Positions 40,048 to 41,161 of a stretch of 41,161 bases of DNA are shown piece by piece. The DNA comes from Bacillus sp. V59.32b (GTDB lineage Bacteria; Bacillota; Bacilli; Bacillales; DSM-1321): positions 1-41,161 of the forward strand of contig NZ_QVTC01000058.1 of assembly GCF_003429085.1 (NCBI RefSeq), given 5' to 3'. The position numbers and the translations under genes are program-made. Under the pieces are notes generated by a model that made no database searches, had not been told where the DNA came from, and saw nothing but the letters and a program-made list of their open reading frames with translations. Every line of letters starts with the position of its first letter. Within the stretch, counting starts at the first letter, position 1.

Positions 40048-40223
40048 TTAATTAGAAGAGGCAAATCTTGTTGTAACGATGCGAAATCGCGTGAAAAGCT
40101 TCATTATCTGAATCTGCACCCATCGACGAGATTTATCAACGATGGATCCACAAATACGAACACAATCGAATAGAAACGTTGGGTGAATTGAAAAATATAC
40201 TTGAGGAGGAAAAGAATAAATGA
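40048..40223 (+). pseudogene. 3' fragment of an ArsR-family regulator gene
   Basis: The plus strand reads LEEANLVVTMR, then, across one frameshift, KSREKLHYLNLHP and PIDEIYQRWIHKYEHNRIET, LGELKNILEEEKNK to TGA at 40221-40223. This is the C-terminal third of the ArsR proteins that pair with AHSA1/SRPBCC genes. The HTH part is missing. The stop overlaps the next ATG in an ATGA, so translational coupling once existed. Upstream bases 39879-40047 hold no recognisable remainder. Confidence 0.75.
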
Positions 40224-40675
40224 CAAAATCAACATTCGTCTATGTGACTTATATTGCAACCACACCGGAGAAACTATGGGAAGCATTGACAAGCAGCGAT
40301 TTTACCAAAAAGTACTTTTTCGGAGGCAAAATTCAATCCGATTGGCAGGAAGGTTCAAGCGTTATCTATTCGCGGAATGGGCAGGTCGTCGATCACGGGG
40401 AAATATTAAAGTGTGAGCCGTATCGTTTACTTTCTTTTACATGGAAAATAGAAGGAGACGATACACCCCGCGAACGTCCCACAAAGGTTACTTTTGAGTT
40501 AAAACAAATGGAAGCTACGGTAAAGCTAACGCTTAAACATGAACATCTGGTGGATGCTGATTACGCTGAAGACAACGATACCTTTAGGGGCTTAAATAAT
40601 GGATGGCCGGCCATTCTAAGCAACTTAAAAAGTCTGCTCGAGACTGGAAACACCTTGCCACCCATTTCAATCTAA
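40220..40675 (+). CDS. SRPBCC/AHSA1-like protein
   Basis: The protein of 151 residues has the START-like helix-grip fold of AHSA1-type (Aha1 C-terminal domain) proteins: TFVYVTYIATTPEKLWEALT, FGGKIQSDWQEGSSVIYSRN, LLSFTWKIEGDD, RPTKVTFELKQMEATVKLTL and a C-terminal helix NNGWPAILSNLKSLLETG. It probably binds a small hydrophobic ligand; none is known. GAGGAGG (40203-40209) at the end of the arsR fragment serves as ribosome site. Such genes are normally second in an arsR operon; here the regulator is broken. Confidence 0.9.
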   Translation: MTKSTFVYVTYIATTPEKLWEALTSSDFTKKYFFGGKIQSDWQEGSSVIYSRNGQVVDHGEILKCEPYRLLSFTWKIEGDDTPRERPTKVTFELKQMEATVKLTLKHEHLVDADYAEDNDTFRGLNNGWPAILSNLKSLLETGNTLPPISI

Positions 40676-40756
40676 ACTCTAGATGACAAATCCTATTACA
40701 ATACCTAATCAGTTCATTTGATCCGACTTAAGGACATATGGAAATTTTTATCAACC

Positions 40757-40792
40757 AAAGGGAGGGAGGACTATAAAGTTCTCCCTCCCTTT
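40757..40792 (+). terminator. Rho-independent terminator after the AHSA1 gene
   Basis: AAAGGGAGGGAG at 40757-40768 pairs perfectly with CTCCCTCCCTTT at 40781-40792. Confidence 0.82.
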
Positions 40793-40834
40793 AAAATATT
40801 AACTTAAAGGCGATTGATTAAAGCGTAGCGATAG

Positions 40835-40973
40835 TTACTTTTCGTTTTCATTATTTTCCGGAACCTCAGGTGAGTTCCTGAACAGGCCAGCCATAAAGTT
40901 TGTTAATTTCTTTTGTAACCTGATCTAAAAATTCATCCGATAATAAAGGTGAAGGTAAGGTCTCCTTGAACAT
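40835..40973 (-). pseudogene. Small gene, probably frameshifted
   Basis: Behind GGAGGG, the minus-strand ATG at 40973 opens MFKETLPSPLLSDEFLDQVT, and after one shift the neighbouring frame continues KLTNFMAGLFRNSPEVPENN and ENEK to a stop at 40835. Without the shift the frame ends after 36 codons. The length exceeds a multiple of three by one base. The intact protein would have about 45 residues and no known family. The remaining bases to 41161 show no gene. Confidence 0.45.
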
Positions 40974-41161
40974 AAAATTCTGGTCCCTCCTTTTAAGAAA
41001 TGACTGAAAATATTGTTCGCAAATTTTGCTATTTTAAACATTGAAAACAATCTATGTTTGTAATTTAAAAATAGGCTCATCCCCATAACTGGTGGTTTAA
41101 TATTGATTAACGTAATATCTCAGTTAATTTTGCAACAAAGTTGATTGGCGAGGATATGCGA

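Overview
The window looks like chromosome from a low-GC Gram-positive of the Bacillaceae (Bacillus/Peribacillus-like). The evidence is strong purine-rich ribosome binding sites, frequent GTG/TTG starts, tandem PhoP boxes, a SigB-type promoter, and familiar Bacillus families (type I signal peptidase, DbpA/YxiN helicase, YeeN, YflT-like stress protein, RNPP quorum-sensing regulator). The genus is an inference; no rRNA or other marker is present. It is an accessory-rich stretch with many decayed genes, and no tRNA, rRNA or CRISPR was seen.

Layout. 0-3.1 kb: a DUF2200 protein, an unknown protein and a DUF2971 protein, separated by copies of an imperfect palindromic repeat. 3.2-4.7 kb: a PadR regulator and a HAAS-domain membrane protein on the minus strand, with an operator over their promoter. 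4.9-6.6 kb: a membrane-anchored protein, two very small membrane proteins and a single-cysteine HxlR regulator. 6.8-10.3 kb: a secreted DUF6454 protein, small membrane proteins, a type I signal peptidase and an alpha/beta hydrolase, then a frameshifted cupin gene. 10.7-13.7 kb (minus): an NprR-like HTH-TPR regulator followed by a 44-residue exported pro-peptide, a probable peptide quorum-sensing pair, with decayed genes upstream of it.

13.9-17.4 kb: a PadR-controlled unit with three DUF1048 paralogues and a DrrAB-type ABC exporter. The same operator-like sequence lies before the regulator and before the ABC genes. 17.6-22.3 kb: a decayed tyrosine recombinase followed by short unrelated genes (DUF3885, small membrane protein, broken small gene, cytidine-deaminase-like enzyme, XRE membrane regulator), most separated by the palindromic repeat, an arrangement that recalls a cassette array. 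23-26.9 kb: a Vps62-like protein with a possible aerolysin-type C-terminus, a PhoA alkaline phosphatase behind a PhoP box, and a lipoprotein. 27.1-28.6 kb: the DbpA-type helicase. 28.7-29.9 kb: remnants of mannitol PTS MtlA and of an IS21-type transposase.

30.0-32.6 kb (minus): a Dam-family adenine methylase followed by a 550-residue ParB-like protein, a possible defence or epigenetic pair. 32.9-35.3 kb: a DinB pseudogene and an MFS transporter divergent from a CGNR-type regulator. 35.5-41.2 kb: YeeN, a GC-rich palindromic repeat element, a VOC protein, a SigB-type stress gene, a lipoprotein, an RDD protein, a MITE-like element, an NADPH-dependent FMN reductase, an arsR fragment overlapping an AHSA1/SRPBCC gene, and a small broken ORF at the end.

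All identifications come from reading the sequence and recalling family features; no database search was run.
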